Below are positions 1 through 9,289 of a stretch of DNA of 64,000 bases, piece by piece. Position numbers and translations under genes: made by a program. A model generated the notes under the pieces. It worked only from the letters and a program-made list of their open reading frames with translations, searched no databases and had not been told where the DNA came from. Source of the stretch: Faecalibacter rhinopitheci (GTDB lineage Bacteria > Bacteroidota > Bacteroidia > Flavobacteriales > Weeksellaceae); contig NZ_JADGIK010000006.1 of the NCBI RefSeq assembly GCF_015234135.1, forward strand, positions 62,001 through 126,000, given 5' to 3'. Each line of letters starts with the position of its first letter. Position 1 is the first letter of the stretch.

Positions 1-416
1 AAGGCATATCCAATTACTACTCCATAATAAAGTAAATAAATCAAAAAGTATTCTCTAAAACTTGGAATTAACAAAATTACTGCTAAATAAACAACAGTAC
101 TTAATCCGATTAAATATAGTTTAGCAGAAATTACTTTATTAACGATAATATTTAATCTCTTATTATGATGTTCATACAAAGAAATTTGTCTTGTAGCAGA
201 GTTATTAAATCCATAATCAATAAGTATTTGAAAATAGATAATAAAAGCCATAACAAAATTTAATAACCCGAATTTTTCAATTCCAATAGTATCAATTAAA
301 AATCTAAAAGTTATTAAAGGCACAAACATTTCTACGGCTTGGTTTATAGCTAGAAATATAAAATTCAGAATTAATTTTTTGTGCTCTTTATATTTTATTA
401 AAATTTGCTGTATCAA
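1..416 (-). CDS. Wzx-type oligosaccharide flippase, N-terminal part (cut by window edge)
   Basis: The minus strand is open from a TTG codon at 416-414 to the window edge (about 138 residues). The product has alternating hydrophobic helices and carries GFNNSATRQIS about 70 residues in, matching the GFN-SATR signature of the polysaccharide flippase family (Wzx/RfbX, PF01943), which moves undecaprenyl-linked O-antigen or capsule units across the inner membrane. An in-frame TAA lies just upstream of the TTG, so the only alternative start is a rare ATT at 419. The Wzz-like gene upstream on the same strand (1047-1934) supports a surface-polysaccharide locus continuing to the left. Family call is good; substrate unknown. 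Confidence 0.8.
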   Translation of the reverse strand, partial: MIQQILIKYKEHKKLILNFIFLAINQAVEMFVPLITFRFLIDTIGIEKFGLLNFVMAFIIYFQILIDYGFNNSATRQISLYEHHNKRLNIIVNKVISAKLYLIGLSTVVYLAVILLIPSFREYFLIYLLYYGVVIGYA

Positions 417-470
417 AATTTGTTATAAATAAAACAAGGATATAAAAATATCCTTGTTTGTTATGTGTTA

Positions 471-1037
471 CTAAAATTGAGTATTTAAAACTTTTTCTAA
501 CTCAAGAATAAAATCGTGAGTCGTATTCAGAAAAGGGTCGTAATCGTCGTTAACCTTTTTGAAAGTTAGTTTCCTACTTGATTTATCATAAGAAATAAAG
601 TCATTCGGCTTAAAGTATTTGTCTATTTCATCACCGAACATATAAAACTCTCTAGGACCACTTTTTATTTTAATGAAATTAATCTTAATAGACTCTTGCT
701 TATCATTACTACTAATATCAATTCTTAGGTCATTCGGAATAATTCCTTGAGGAAATTTAACTTCTACAGATTGATGTCCATCAATATCAGCTGCACCAGC
801 GTAGATTACATTTTTATCATCAAACCAGCCAATAGATTTATCTTTCCAAAAAACAACAATTTCATCATTTGTATTGAAATCAGCATTAATTGTTAATTCT
901 AAATCATTTGATAAATTCGCTGTATTATCATTTAAGGTTAATTGTCTTTTTTCTGTTTTTTCAACAGGTTTTTTGTCCTCACCACAACTTTGTAAAATAA
1001 AAATACTTACAAAAAGTAAAATAGATAGTTTTTTCAT
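471..1037 (-). CDS. Hypothetical lipoprotein
   Basis: The 188-residue product starts with a lysine-rich, hydrophobic signal and a lipobox (LQSC, Cys18), so it is probably exported and lipid-anchored. The rest is mixed charged beta-type sequence with no motif I recognise. It begins 9 nt after the Wzz-like gene and is followed 54 nt on by the flippase gene, so the three are probably co-transcribed. That placement suggests, without proof, a link to surface polysaccharide, but the gene could equally be a passenger. Confidence 0.6.
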   Translation of the reverse strand: MKKLSILLFVSIFILQSCGEDKKPVEKTEKRQLTLNDNTANLSNDLELTINADFNTNDEIVVFWKDKSIGWFDDKNVIYAGAADIDGHQSVEVKFPQGIIPNDLRIDISSNDKQESIKINFIKIKSGPREFYMFGDEIDKYFKPNDFISYDKSSRKLTFKKVNDDYDPFLNTTHDFILELEKVLNTQF

Positions 1038-1046
1038 TTAATAATA

Positions 1047-1934
1047 TTATTTTTTTAGAATCATTTTAATAATTAGGAAAATACTTAAGAATAAAAACGG
1101 GAAAACGATAACTAATAATTTAGTTTTACTCTCTTCTTGAATATTTAAGAAATGAGAAGTCTTTTTGATGATATTAGTAGAATTAATTTTTTCTAATATT
1201 AAAGACTCATTTTCTTTAATCAAATTGTTTTTAGTGTTAATTAAATCGTTTAATTGGTTATTATCATTAAAATAAACCAAATTAGGACTTTTATTATCGG
1301 TAACATCGGTATTAAATTTAGCTAAGACTGAATTAATTTGTTCAATTGTCTTACCATTAGAAATAATACGTGCTTCATTATTTTTAATTAAAACTTTTTT
1401 AACCTCATTGTAGTGTTTATTTTCATTTAAGAAGTGCATTAACTTATCAATATTACTTTCATTCAATGTTTGCTTTTTAGTTATAATATTGATTTGATGA
1501 ACTCTATAGTTCTTACTAGTTTTTTCATCATCTGCAACCTTATTTATATCTCCATCTTCAGCAAATAACTTTATAAGGTCATAGTTTTTTTCACTCTCTT
1601 GTACAAATTGATAAACACTGTTGACTGGTTCTATACTAATTTTTGAAATTGGAGATGTTAAGCCAATTGAATTTAAGAAAACTGTGTCTTTATCTTTGAT
1701 CTTTGAGTTTATTAAATCGATTTCATTGTATAGATAGTCTACAGTACCATAATTAGGAGAAACTAATATTCTACTTTCATATTTCTTTAGTACCGGAGAA
1801 ACGAAATAACCTAAAATCGCACCAATGATTGTTAAAAAAAACATCATTAATAGATTGTCTTTAATAAATCGGAAGAATGAAGTAAATGTTTTATTAATTA
1901 TTTTGAATAAATCAATTTCTTGATTAGAAGTCAT
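1047..1934 (-). CDS. Wzz-like polysaccharide chain-length determinant (PCP family)
   Basis: The 295-residue protein has the typical Wzz/PCP-1 architecture: a cytoplasmic N-terminus, a transmembrane helix at about 28-50 followed by the basic KKYES stretch, a long periplasmic part of about 220 residues with predicted coiled coil near 225-255, and a second transmembrane helix at about 272-293 ending in KK. Such proteins set the modal length of O-antigen or capsule chains in concert with the polymerase Wzy. No Walker kinase motif is present, so it is not a fused BY-kinase. The Wzx-type gene downstream agrees. Sequence identity to known Wzz proteins looks low, so the call rests on topology and context. 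Confidence 0.65.
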   Translation of the reverse strand: MTSNQEIDLFKIINKTFTSFFRFIKDNLLMMFFLTIIGAILGYFVSPVLKKYESRILVSPNYGTVDYLYNEIDLINSKIKDKDTVFLNSIGLTSPISKISIEPVNSVYQFVQESEKNYDLIKLFAEDGDINKVADDEKTSKNYRVHQINIITKKQTLNESNIDKLMHFLNENKHYNEVKKVLIKNNEARIISNGKTIEQINSVLAKFNTDVTDNKSPNLVYFNDNNQLNDLINTKNNLIKENESLILEKINSTNIIKKTSHFLNIQEESKTKLLVIVFPFLFLSIFLIIKMILKK

Positions 1935-2026
1935 ATATTTTGTTTAGTAGTTAAATTAATTTTCCAAAGATACAAATCTTATGAAATGATCATTAGAAAG
2001 AAAACTTTAATTATTAATTATTTTTA

Positions 2027-2058
2027 AAAAACCTCAGAATTATAATCCTGAGGTTTTT
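2027..2058 (-). terminator. Rho-independent terminator after the DUF6341-like gene
   Basis: AAAAACCTCAG and CTGAGGTTTTT form a stem around a short AT loop, with a T-run on the minus strand. It lies 25 nt past the stop of the small minus-strand gene at 2083-2274. Confidence 0.75.
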
Positions 2059-2082
2059 ATTTGATATTTTTTGAGTTGAATT

Positions 2083-2274
2083 TTACCAACCTGTATAATC
2101 TTTCTCGTTCTCGCTACCGAACTGCGTTAACCTATATAACCACCAGATGATTAAAGAAATTCCAACGATGGTAAAGAACCATCCAGCCCAATAACCAATT
2201 GGTAATAATAGAGTTTCAAACATCCATTTAAAAAGGCTACCAATTGCAAAAAATAAATCAGTTATTAATCCCAT
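2083..2274 (-). CDS. DUF6341-like small membrane protein
   Basis: The 63-residue product is nearly all hydrophobic and aromatic, with one or two membrane segments (about 5-25 and 28-48) and a polar C-terminal tail ending in YTGW. It resembles the small DUF6341 proteins of Flavobacteriia, which in that class sit divergently to a DUF6427 membrane protein, exactly as here (39 bp to the gene at 2314). A TAnnTTTG box on the minus strand at 2308-2301 (TAACTTTG) could be its promoter, although no -33 TTG is visible. Function is unknown. Confidence 0.65.
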   Translation of the reverse strand: MGLITDLFFAIGSLFKWMFETLLLPIGYWAGWFFTIVGISLIIWWLYRLTQFGSENEKDYTGW

Positions 2275-2313
2275 ATCCTACTTTATTGCTTAATTTGCAT
2301 CAAAGTTATAAAA

Positions 2314-3258
2314 ATGTTAGTTAATCTACTTGCGAAAAGGAATTTTTTTATACAAATTTTTATCATCATTTTATTTTCTATACTCGGTGCTACGAATTTT
2401 AATAGCATTTATCTGAGTAATTTAGAAATTATAGGGCTATCATTATCTTTCCTAACGATAGGTTATGTAGTATATATAGATAGTGATAATGAATTAATTT
2501 CTAAGAGTTCCTATACTACATGGTTTTATATCCTTTGGATGATGCCATTTATGGTACAGCTATTGGATTATAAAATGGCGGGTAGTTTACTATTAGTTAC
2601 ATATATAACCAGTAAACTAATTTACTTTGAAACAGATCAATCCAAAACGTTTGAAGCTTTTGATATTGGAGTTTTTTTAGGCTTTACAATTCTATTAAAT
2701 CCCCCTTTATTTATATTAGGTCTAGTAGTGTTTACTTATTTTTTAACCTTAAAAGGGATAGATTCATCTATTATAATATTAGCCATTTTAGGATTATTAG
2801 TTCCATTATTAGTCTTCGTACAAATAAGTTATTTATTAGATTTCAACTTCTTAATTGATTATTATCAAAAAGCTTTGAGTTTCAATTTTTTTGAATTTGA
2901 TATTAAGCAAATCTTTCTTGTACCTATTGTTATTTTCGCAATAGTTGCATTTGCAAATTTTTTAATAAATGCGAATAAAGAATCTGTTCATGTAAAAAGA
3001 GTGTTTCTTTTGTTACACTTAATGTTGATTTCTTTAATATTAATTTGTGTATTATATGGAGGTGCTGAAATTAAATTTTTATGTTTTTTCGGAATTTTAT
3101 TTATGATTATTTTTACAAAATACTTCGCAAATAAAAAACCCCATATGAATTGGTTAAAGGAAACCATCCTATGGAGCTATTTAGTTTGTATGCTATTTTA
3201 CAATTTTTATGATCGAATTCCTCGTATCTATAGTTTGATCACCGAGGTAAGTTTTTAG
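2314..3258 (+). CDS. DUF6427-like polytopic membrane protein
   Basis: The 314-residue protein has about 8-10 hydrophobic segments spread over its whole length (for example 10-30, 33-52, 67-85, 117-140, 150-172, 196-216, 232-250, 255-270), so it is an integral membrane protein. Length, topology and the divergent small DUF6341-like partner match the DUF6427 family of Flavobacteriia, whose function is not known to me. Its last 66 nt overlap the 3' end of the convergent lpxH-type gene in another frame, which is unusual. Confidence 0.6.
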   Translation: MLVNLLAKRNFFIQIFIIILFSILGATNFNSIYLSNLEIIGLSLSFLTIGYVVYIDSDNELISKSSYTTWFYILWMMPFMVQLLDYKMAGSLLLVTYITSKLIYFETDQSKTFEAFDIGVFLGFTILLNPPLFILGLVVFTYFLTLKGIDSSIIILAILGLLVPLLVFVQISYLLDFNFLIDYYQKALSFNFFEFDIKQIFLVPIVIFAIVAFANFLINANKESVHVKRVFLLLHLMLISLILICVLYGGAEIKFLCFFGILFMIIFTKYFANKKPHMNWLKETILWSYLVCMLFYNFYDRIPRIYSLITEVSF

Positions 3259-4020
3259 TTCAAAATCATTACCATCGAAAACTCCGTATGTAAAATAATT
3301 GATCCAATCACCTAAATTAAAGTGTTTGGATTTTTTTATGGTAATTTCCATTGGTAAGTGGCGATGTCCATAGATTAAATAATCGTAATGTTTACGTTCC
3401 AATTGCCTTTCAGAATATTGGATTAACCATTCATTATCTACACCTAAAAAGTGAACATCTTCATCACCAGAAATCATTTTGTTTTTTCGTGATGCTGTAA
3501 TTCCTAACCACATTGCAATATCTGGATGTAAAAGATAAAATAAGAATTGACAAATTTTATTCGTAAATACTTTCTTCATTCTTTTATAACCCATATCTCC
3601 TGGACCTTTACCATCACCATGTACGATAAAGAATTCTTTCCCATTGATAATAAAGTCTTGTTTGTCCCAGAATACAATCGCATTGATCTGTTCTTCCAAA
3701 TAGTTTTTCATCCATAAATCATGGTTACCAACAAAAAAATAGATAGGGATACCACGATCTGCTATTTCGGCTAATTTTCCAAGTACTCTAATAAACCCTT
3801 TAGGAACTACATATTTATATTCGAACCAAAAATCAAATAAATCTCCAAGTAAAAACAGTGTTCCACAGTCATCTTTAATTTCATCTAACCATTTTACAAA
3901 ATGTTTTTCACGTACAAGACTATCTTCTTCATTTGGTGCACCAAAATGATGATCTGAAGAAAAATAGACCTTTTTACCAGGAGCTAAATCTATATTTATT
4001 GGTTGTCTTCCGCTAACCAT
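3193..4020 (-). CDS. lpxH: UDP-2,3-diacylglucosamine diphosphatase (LpxH-type metallophosphoesterase)
   Basis: The 275-residue protein shows the calcineurin-like phosphoesterase metal motifs in order: SSDHHFG (D23, H25), GDLFDFWFEY (about 58), GNHD (about 98), HGDG (about 135) and YGHRH (about 218). The GDLFDFWFEY block is characteristic of LpxH-type enzymes, which hydrolyse UDP-2,3-diacylglucosamine to lipid X in lipid A synthesis at the inner-membrane face. Paralogues of unknown substrate exist in Bacteroidota, so substrate assignment is inference. The start overlaps the 3' end of queD by 25 nt, consistent with coupling, and no other good start is visible. The 3' end overlaps the convergent membrane-protein gene by 66 nt. 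Confidence 0.85.
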   Translation of the reverse strand: MVSGRQPINIDLAPGKKVYFSSDHHFGAPNEEDSLVREKHFVKWLDEIKDDCGTLFLLGDLFDFWFEYKYVVPKGFIRVLGKLAEIADRGIPIYFFVGNHDLWMKNYLEEQINAIVFWDKQDFIINGKEFFIVHGDGKGPGDMGYKRMKKVFTNKICQFLFYLLHPDIAMWLGITASRKNKMISGDEDVHFLGVDNEWLIQYSERQLERKHYDYLIYGHRHLPMEITIKKSKHFNLGDWINYFTYGVFDGNDFELKTYLGDQTIDTRNSIIKIVK

Positions 4021-4448
4021 TCTCCGTAAGAATTTTCAGTTTCATGAAGTTTTAAGGCGACAAGTTCTATTCCTTCAGGCAGACGATTTTTTATTTTATC
4101 TACCATCCATAGCATCATATTTTCACAAGATGGTTGATAGTCCGTAAATATTACTTTATGTCCTTCTTTGATCAGATTTTCTCCCAATGATTTATGTGGA
4201 GAGTTTTGGTTTAATAAAATGACATGGTCAAATATATCAACAACTTCCTCGTTAACAATCTTTTTTAAATCTCCAAAATCCATCACCATTCCTAATTTCA
4301 CGTCATTTACGTCTTCAGAAGGTTTACCTTTTATCGTTACGAATAATTTGTACGAGTGTCCGTGTATATTTTTACATTTTCCATCATAACCATGTAGAGC
4401 ATGTGCTGTTTCAAAGTTAAATGTCTTTGTAAGTCTTACAATTTTCAT
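3996..4448 (-). CDS. queD: 6-carboxy-5,6,7,8-tetrahydropterin synthase / PTPS family
   Basis: From the ATG at 4448 the product is 150 residues and begins MKIVRLTKTFNFETAHAL. It shows the PTPS/QueD zinc histidines (FETAHAL and NIHGHSY), the cysteine just before the HGH motif (CKNIHGH) and the C-terminal LHET-NSYGEW block. QueD converts 7,8-dihydroneopterin triphosphate to 6-carboxytetrahydropterin, the first committed step of queuosine/7-deazaguanine synthesis. A frame extending 10 codons upstream to 4478 exists, but a minus-strand TACCTTTG box at 4483-4476 would lie in it, so the internal ATG is preferred. It is followed by lpxH with a 25-nt overlap. Confidence 0.9.
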   Translation of the reverse strand: MKIVRLTKTFNFETAHALHGYDGKCKNIHGHSYKLFVTIKGKPSEDVNDVKLGMVMDFGDLKKIVNEEVVDIFDHVILLNQNSPHKSLGENLIKEGHKVIFTDYQPSCENMMLWMVDKIKNRLPEGIELVALKLHETENSYGEWLAEDNQ

Positions 4449-4475
4449 TAAATTTATTATTAATGCTTTAATCTG

Positions 4476-4483
4476 CAAAGGTA
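4476..4483 (-). promoter_or_regulatory. -7 promoter box for queD-lpxH
   Basis: TACCTTTG on the minus strand matches the Bacteroidota -7 consensus TAnnTTTG and places transcription start near 4470, about 20 nt before the queD ATG at 4448. No convincing -33 TTG at the proper spacing was found. Confidence 0.45.
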
Positions 4484-5149
4484 ATGGAAATCAAAACAAT
4501 CCTAAATTCTTTGGTTGATTTATTTTTTCCCATGAGATGTATCCATTGTGATGATGTGATAATTACATCTCAAACGTTGTGTGCATATTGTGCAGGAAAT
4601 TTATCTTACACACATTGGGAATTAGACCGTAAGAATAAAGCTTTTAAGCAATTGTATCAAAATTGTAGAGTAGAAGCAGCATATAGTCTTTTACATTTTG
4701 ATAAAAGAAATGCTACACAATCAATTTTACATGAAATTAAATATAAAAATAGGCCAGAACTAGGAATTAGTTTGGCGGATAAAATTCAACTAGATTTAAG
4801 TAATTTTGATGGTATAATACCAATTCCACTTCATTCAAAAAGATTAAAATCTAGAGGATATAACCAAATAGAATTGTTTGCAAAACAACTGGCAATTAAT
4901 AATCAGTTACCTTATCTTGATAAATTGTTAATCAGAAATAAATTTAATTCTTCCCAAGTTTTTAAATCAAAAAAAGAAAGAATTAATGATTTAAAAAATG
5001 CTTTTCTTCTTACAGATACAACAATTAAAGGTCATTATATTGTTGTGGATGATTTATTAACGACTGGAGCTACACTTAGCCAAGCTGTCTTACCTTTTAA
5101 TGATTTAAACGATGTTAAAATAAGTGTAATTACAATAGCATGTGCTTAA
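4484..5149 (+). CDS. ComF family phosphoribosyltransferase-like protein
   Basis: The 221-residue protein has an N-terminal four-cysteine zinc ribbon (C19, C22, C33, C36) and a C-terminal PRPP-binding loop VVDDLLTTGAT at 187-197, with the family block IPIPLHSKRLKSRGYNQ at about 112-128. This is the ComF/GntX layout. In naturally competent bacteria ComFC acts in DNA uptake with ComFA and PriA; in Bacteroidota the role is less clear. Length is normal. It is divergent from queD and followed 28 nt later by the lipoprotein gene, probably in one operon. Confidence 0.88.
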   Translation: MEIKTILNSLVDLFFPMRCIHCDDVIITSQTLCAYCAGNLSYTHWELDRKNKAFKQLYQNCRVEAAYSLLHFDKRNATQSILHEIKYKNRPELGISLADKIQLDLSNFDGIIPIPLHSKRLKSRGYNQIELFAKQLAINNQLPYLDKLLIRNKFNSSQVFKSKKERINDLKNAFLLTDTTIKGHYIVVDDLLTTGATLSQAVLPFNDLNDVKISVITIACA

Positions 5150-5177
5150 TACAATGCTTTTTTATTAACTTGCACGC

Positions 5178-6866
5178 ATGAATAAAGCTGTTGTCCTAAG
5201 CCTATTTTTATTAGGTATTATTTCATTTAATTCTTGTGCGCGCCAAGGTACTCCAAGTGGTGGACCAAGGGACGAAACACCACCAAAATTAATTGGTTCT
5301 AATCCTGATACTTTGGCCGTTAATGTGGATCCAAATATCAAGGAAATAGAGATTAATTTTGATGAATATATTCAAATTAAAGAATATTCTAAAAATTCGG
5401 TTATTTCTCCACCCTTTGATCGTAATCCTATTGTTACGCCAATTAGTATGGCAGAGAAAAAAGTGAAGATTAAGTTACAAGAACCTTTACAACCCAATAC
5501 TACGTACAGTTTTAATTTTGGAGATGCAATCCAAGATTACAACGAAAACAACAAATTGTCTAACTTTAATTACGTTTTTTCTACAGGTAGTTACATAGAT
5601 TCCTTATCTATTAAAGGAAAAATATACTCTGGATATGATTTTGATTTACCTAAAAAAGTTTTAGTTGGATTATATAAGTACGACCAAAATTTTAATGACA
5701 GTATTATTATAAAACAAAAGCCATATTATATCGCAAGGGTAAATGAAAATGGAGAATTTAATTTAAAATACTTACGTGATGGTCAGTATAAAATTATTGC
5801 GTTTGAAGATGCCTTAGAGAATACAAAATTTGATTTTGGAAAGGAAAAAATAGCTTTTAATAATGAAGTAATAGAACTTAAGGAAAATCAAAATGTAGAT
5901 TTAAAATTATTTCGTCAGAAACCATCATATCGCATTGTAAAATCTGAACAAAAAGGTTTTGGACAGTTGTTATTTAAAACTGAAGGAGCAGAGCAGCCAA
6001 TAAAAATTACACCTATTGGACGTGATTTTAAAACCGCTAAAATTGATATTCATTTAGAAAAAGATTCGGTTAATTTTTGGTTTAATCCCGAAGTTGAAAA
6101 ATTTGAGAATAAATCTGAAAGACTACGATTTGCTATTCAACATAAAGAGAAAATTGACACCGTTAGTTTATTATATACAACACCTATAAAAGAATATGAA
6201 TTAACGTTTAAACCACTAAATGATTCAAAATTAGCTCCAAATCAGAATTTTAAAATTTTAGCTTCTGCGCCTATAAAATCTATTGATAAATCATTAATTA
6301 ATGTTTTTAGAGATACTATTGAAATTCCATTTGATGTTAACATAGATTCTATTAATAAGCAAATTATACATTTTAATTTTAAAAAGGATTTAGCAGAAAA
6401 ATTTGAAGTTAATGCTCTTCCTAAAGCATTTATTGATCATTTTGAAGCACCTAATGATACATTAGTTTATCAACCAAATACGGGAACTAGAGAAGACTTT
6501 GGAAGTTTAAAAGTTCGTGTTAATAACTTACAAGAAGGTTTTGTTATTCTTCAATTAATTAAGAAAAATCAAACTTACGATATCTATGAAGAAAGAAAAG
6601 GAGTAGGTAGAGAGTTTGATTTTATTAATCTTTTACCAGGAGAATATTATCTAAGATTATTGGTAGATAAAAATAACAATGGAATATGGGATACAGGAGA
6701 TATTTTATCAGCCCGACAACCCGAGCCAGTATATATTTATCCTACGAAAATAAATGTAAGACCAATGTGGGATGCAGATGAAACATGGATAATTAATGAA
6801 GAAAGTGAAAAATTTGTTTTGCCAATTGAAAAAATTCCCGAAGAAGAAAAGAAAACTAATAAATAG
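5178..6866 (+). CDS. Ig-like (Big_5) domain lipoprotein
   Basis: The 562-residue product has a signal peptide with lipobox-type ending FNSC (Cys20) and then the block GGPRDETPPKLIGSNPD, which opens the bacterial Ig-like Big_5 domain (about 32-135, ending FNYVFSTG). The later part is a chain of beta-rich modules, with a prealbumin-like turn NNGIWDTGD near 505-515. Proteins of this design are common exported lipoproteins in Flavobacteriia and sit next to comF in several genomes. Probably outer-membrane anchored; molecular function unknown. Confidence 0.75.
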   Translation: MNKAVVLSLFLLGIISFNSCARQGTPSGGPRDETPPKLIGSNPDTLAVNVDPNIKEIEINFDEYIQIKEYSKNSVISPPFDRNPIVTPISMAEKKVKIKLQEPLQPNTTYSFNFGDAIQDYNENNKLSNFNYVFSTGSYIDSLSIKGKIYSGYDFDLPKKVLVGLYKYDQNFNDSIIIKQKPYYIARVNENGEFNLKYLRDGQYKIIAFEDALENTKFDFGKEKIAFNNEVIELKENQNVDLKLFRQKPSYRIVKSEQKGFGQLLFKTEGAEQPIKITPIGRDFKTAKIDIHLEKDSVNFWFNPEVEKFENKSERLRFAIQHKEKIDTVSLLYTTPIKEYELTFKPLNDSKLAPNQNFKILASAPIKSIDKSLINVFRDTIEIPFDVNIDSINKQIIHFNFKKDLAEKFEVNALPKAFIDHFEAPNDTLVYQPNTGTREDFGSLKVRVNNLQEGFVILQLIKKNQTYDIYEERKGVGREFDFINLLPGEYYLRLLVDKNNNGIWDTGDILSARQPEPVYIYPTKINVRPMWDADETWIINEESEKFVLPIEKIPEEEKKTNK

Positions 6867-6909
6867 ATAAAATATAAAAGCGAGCTATTAGCTCGCTTTT
6901 ATATTTTAT
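6867..6909. terminator. Bidirectional terminator between the Big_5 lipoprotein gene and radA
   Basis: A perfect 19-bp inverted repeat with a 5-nt loop (core AAAAGCGAGC / GCTCGCTTTT) fills the 53-bp gap between two convergent genes and carries T-rich flanks in both directions. Confidence 0.9.
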
Positions 6910-6919
6910 CCATATTCAA

Positions 6920-8284
6920 TTATTGGAATAATGTTCTATATATATCTTCAACCTTAGAAACCCGAACAATACGAATACCAAAATCTGTATCTTTAATTTT
7001 ATTGTATTTAGAAATAAAAATCACATCAAACCCAAGTTTTTCCGCTTCCATAATACGTTGTTCTACACGATTTACCGCTCTAATTTCACCACTTAAACCT
7101 ACTTCTCCCGCAAAGCAACAATTATCCGGAACCGCAGAATCTTCGTTCGAAGAAAGGATAGAGGCAATTATCGCTAAATCGATAGCAGGATCGTCTACTC
7201 GAATACCACCTGTAATGTTTAGAAAAACATCTTTCATATTCAATCGAAAACCGGCTCTTTTTTCTAACACAGCCAAAAGCATGTTTAATCGTTTTGCATC
7301 AAAACCAGTTGCAGTTCGCTGAGGTGTTCCATAAACTGCAGAAGAAACTAGAGCTTGTATTTCAATTAACATAGGTCGAACACCTTCTAAAGTGGCCGCA
7401 ATTGCATTTCCGCTCAATAGTTCATCTTTTTTGGTAATCAAAACTTCCGACGGATTGGTTACCTCGCGTAATCCAGCGCCTTGCATTTCGTAAATCCCAA
7501 TTTCGGCGGTAGATCCAAAACGATTTTTATTGGCACGAAGAATTCGGTAAATATGATTTCGATCCCCTTCAAATTGTAACACTACATCCACCATATGTTC
7601 CAAGATTTTAGGACCAGCGATTACACCTTCTTTAGTAATATGTCCAATCAAAATAATGGGCGTATTGGTTTCTTTGGCATACTGAATTAGCTCAAACGTT
7701 GTTTCACGAATTTGAGAAATACTTCCTGGAGAAGATTCCACATGTGGGGTTTGTAAAGTTTGTACCGAATCGACAACTATTAGTTGAGGTTGAATTTCTT
7801 TCGCATGTGTAAATATTTTTTGCGTATTAGTTTCTGGTAGAATAAAACATTGATCTGATTCAATTCCGATACGTTCAGCACGTAACTTAACTTGAGAAAC
7901 CGATTCTTCACCAGAAACGTAAAGAATTTTTACAGTATCTAATTTCAAAGCTACTTGTAGCATTAATGTTGATTTTCCAACACCAGGTTCACCACCAACG
8001 AGAATAACAGATCCTGGAACGATTCCACCACCTAAAACACGATCTAATTCTTGATTTTTTGTAGAAATTCTAATTTCGCCTAAAGGATTAATTTCACGAA
8101 TATTAAGGGCAAATGTTTTTTCTTGTTTCGAACCTTTTTCTTTCCAAGCTTTCTTGTCCTCGCCTTTATCTACAATTTCTTCTACAATGGTATTCCATTC
8201 GCCACAAGCTTTACATTGCCCCATCCACTGAGAGGTTTGTGTCCCGCAACTTTGGCAGAAGTATGTTGTTTTTGTTTTAGCCAT
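6920..8284 (-). CDS. radA: DNA repair protein RadA
   Basis: The 454-residue protein has the complete RadA layout: a C4 zinc finger (C10, C13, C24, C27), the Walker A motif GGEPGVGKST at 97-106, a Walker B region LIVVDSVQTL at about 168-177, the RadA-specific KNRFG motif at 253-257 and a C-terminal Lon-protease-like domain without an obvious catalytic Ser-Lys pair. RadA is a RecA-like branch-migration ATPase that processes recombination intermediates. Length is the family norm. It faces the lipoprotein gene across a shared terminator and appears to be a single-gene unit. Confidence 0.97.
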   Translation of the reverse strand: MAKTKTTYFCQSCGTQTSQWMGQCKACGEWNTIVEEIVDKGEDKKAWKEKGSKQEKTFALNIREINPLGEIRISTKNQELDRVLGGGIVPGSVILVGGEPGVGKSTLMLQVALKLDTVKILYVSGEESVSQVKLRAERIGIESDQCFILPETNTQKIFTHAKEIQPQLIVVDSVQTLQTPHVESSPGSISQIRETTFELIQYAKETNTPIILIGHITKEGVIAGPKILEHMVDVVLQFEGDRNHIYRILRANKNRFGSTAEIGIYEMQGAGLREVTNPSEVLITKKDELLSGNAIAATLEGVRPMLIEIQALVSSAVYGTPQRTATGFDAKRLNMLLAVLEKRAGFRLNMKDVFLNITGGIRVDDPAIDLAIIASILSSNEDSAVPDNCCFAGEVGLSGEIRAVNRVEQRIMEAEKLGFDVIFISKYNKIKDTDFGIRIVRVSKVEDIYRTLFQ

Positions 8285-8503
8285 TGTATTTTATTTTTTG
8301 ATCAGTAACAAATTTAATCATTCACCGCGACAAATTGAGTCCTTTAAAAAATCATTTTTCTTAAAACTATTAACAACAATACAGGTTTTGGTTAAAAAAA
8401 TATTATGTTTATTAACAATGTTTTATGTTTAGATAAAGTTGCGTTAAATGTTAAAAAATAGTCTGTAAGTAGATTATTTTTAACTCAAATTAAACACATT
8501 AAT

Positions 8504-9289
8504 ATGAGTAAAACTCTACATGCTATTATACTATTCTTATTGTCTTTTTTCGGTTACTCACAACAGGTGATGATAACAGGTAAAGTCGAAATTGATAATG
8601 TAGATGAACCAATGAATCTAAGTACAATTATCATTGAAAATCTATCTACATTTTCTAAAACAAAAGCGAATGATGGAGGCATCTTTTCGATAAAAGCGAG
8701 TGAAGGCGATATTCTACAATTTACCAGTGGGTTTACAACAGAAAGAAATATTAAAATCACATCACCTATCTTATCCAAAGGATTTATCCAAGTGCATCTC
8801 GATTTAGAAGTTATTGAGTTAGCAGAAGCTAATCTGAATACTTTAAAAAAGAATTTAAAAGATAATATTTCAAAAGAAGATACCAAGCAAACAAACTTTT
8901 ATAAAAGCTTAGGTTTAGATCCAAATCTACAATATATAGAAGTTAATCCGAACGTAACTTCCTCTATCAATAACAATGGAATTGTAGATCCAACATTATG
9001 GATTTCTGCGCTGACAGGTCAACACAAAAAAGATATCCAAAAAGATGAATATTTTAAGAAGGAAAATCGTGTAAAAAAAGTAATTGAATTCTTTACTACC
9101 GATTATTTTATTGATCGATTAAAAATTCCAGCCCATAAAATCAATGAATTTATACACTTTTGTTATGCTCAAAAAAACATCAATTTAAAGCAGTTAATTG
9201 AAACGCATCGGATGGAAGAAGTGGAAGATCATTTACTCACACAAGCTGAGATTTATATAGAATTATTGAATAAAACAATCAATAAATGA
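8504..9289 (+). CDS. Secreted carboxypeptidase-regulatory-like domain protein, paralogue 1
   Basis: The 261-residue product has a signal peptide (about 1-19, cleaved after GYSQ) followed by a CarboxypepD_reg-like beta-sandwich (about 20-115), the fold found at the N-terminus of TonB-dependent receptors but without a barrel. The block VIELAEANLNTLKKNLKDNI at about 104-123 recurs almost unchanged in the next gene. The C-terminal half has a helical FFTTDYFIDRLKI region also shared with the neighbour. It overlaps the next start by ATGA. Function unknown. Confidence 0.65.
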   Translation: MSKTLHAIILFLLSFFGYSQQVMITGKVEIDNVDEPMNLSTIIIENLSTFSKTKANDGGIFSIKASEGDILQFTSGFTTERNIKITSPILSKGFIQVHLDLEVIELAEANLNTLKKNLKDNISKEDTKQTNFYKSLGLDPNLQYIEVNPNVTSSINNNGIVDPTLWISALTGQHKKDIQKDEYFKKENRVKKVIEFFTTDYFIDRLKIPAHKINEFIHFCYAQKNINLKQLIETHRMEEVEDHLLTQAEIYIELLNKTINK

